Below are positions 5,762 to 5,878 of a stretch of DNA of 5,878 nucleotides, piece by piece. The stretch comes from JBMNNU01 sp050942695. Lineage in GTDB: Bacteria > Chloroflexota > UBA6077. Position 1 is the first letter of the stretch. Each line of letters starts with the position of its first letter. The stretch covers positions 1 through 5,878 of the forward strand of contig JBMNNU010000206.1 in NCBI GenBank assembly GCA_050942695.1, written 5' to 3'. The translations under genes and the position numbers were made by a program. Below the pieces are notes generated by a model. The model ran no database searches. It was not told the origin of the DNA and saw nothing but the letters and a program-made list of their open reading frames with translations.

Positions 5762-5878
5762 TAAGTCCAGGAGACCCTTAATCCGCAGATTCCCTCCTGG
5801 CAGTACGGGTAGCTGAAGTAACAACAGTTGTGAATGCCATTTTTGTCAATCGAACAGGGCTTGGAGTCGATCGAGGGC
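5758..5878 (-). CDS. Possible C-terminus of an unknown cysteine-rich protein (partial)
   Basis: The frame read from 5877 leftward stays open for 39 codons to TGA at 5758-5760; the 5' part lies outside the window. The peptide is rich in Cys and aromatics: one Cys at residue 8, the pair Cys18-Cys19 in HNCCYFSYPYCQEGICG, then Cys26 and Cys31. The spacing suggests a metal-binding or disulfide-linked tail, but I do not recognise a family. About 69% of its third codon positions are G or C, against about a third for the two other open frames here, so it is the best coding candidate at this edge. Its stop lies inside the -35 of the next promoter. Forty open codons could still be chance. Confidence 0.4.
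   Translation of the reverse strand, partial: PSIDSKPCSIDKNGIHNCCYFSYPYCQEGICGLRVSWTY
5767..5800. other. Inverted repeat just upstream of the -35
   Basis: CCAGGAG (5767-5773) pairs exactly with CTCCTGG (5794-5800). An inner AATC/GATT stem (5780-5783 with 5788-5791) closes a CGCA loop. No U-run follows on either strand. It could be an upstream regulator site for the promoter at 5733-5761, a weak terminator for the upstream gene, or a by-product of coding sequence if the cysteine-rich frame is real. Confidence 0.35.

Noticed and set aside
5426..5764. Open + strand frame of 112 codons in the region upstream of the TAXI gene
   Set aside because: It begins at TTG without a Shine-Dalgarno, has AT-rich third positions and no recognisable motif, and runs antisense to the promoter and leader elements. 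It is probably a chance opening in non-coding DNA.
5821..5849. Second - strand promoter from TTGACA at 5844-5849
   Set aside because: The -35 matches consensus, but the hexamer 17 nt downstream (TGTTGT) matches the -10 at only three positions, and it lies within the probable cysteine-rich coding frame.

Overview
The window looks like chromosomal DNA of a free-living bacterium, most likely from the Chloroflexota. This is inferred from three things: a large VanW-type wall protein with a Chloroflexota-style sequence variant and a Pro/Thr/Ser tail, a lipoprotein with a long Ala-Pro-Thr linker after its lipobox, and coding GC near 60% in the lines I counted by hand. I see no transposase, integrase, CRISPR array, tRNA or rRNA.

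Layout. Positions 51-2069 (+) encode a membrane-anchored VanW/peptidoglycan-binding-type protein with a G5-like module and a repetitive Pro-Thr-Ser tail. Positions 2070-2211 are a convergent intergenic strip holding consecutive hairpins that probably serve as terminators. Positions 2212-4146 (-) encode a fused TRAP transporter permease (DctQ and DctM in one chain). Positions 4219-5367 (-) encode its TAXI-family solute-binding lipoprotein. The two transporter genes lie 72 nt apart, with a strong GC-rich hairpin between them, and each start is fixed by a good Shine-Dalgarno sequence.

Positions 5368-5757 hold no convincing gene. This strip is AT-richer than the genes (about 44% GC over 5461-5760) and looks like the control region of the transporter operon. 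It contains a near-consensus sigma70 promoter on the - strand (TTGACA, 17 nt, TAGAAT). A perfect inverted repeat covers the -10, and the predicted leader is about 360 nt. In that leader are a LacI-operator-like palindrome and two Shine-Dalgarno motifs that lead into abortive mini-ORFs. At the right edge, 5758-5878 (-) may be the cysteine-rich C-terminus of an upstream gene whose stop codon lies inside the -35 box.

How the genes work together: the TAXI lipoprotein would capture an organic anion (substrate not predictable) and deliver it to the fused permease for ion-coupled uptake. The VanW gene is convergent with this operon and probably functionally unrelated. I see no clear new defence or mobile system; the most unusual material is the operon leader.
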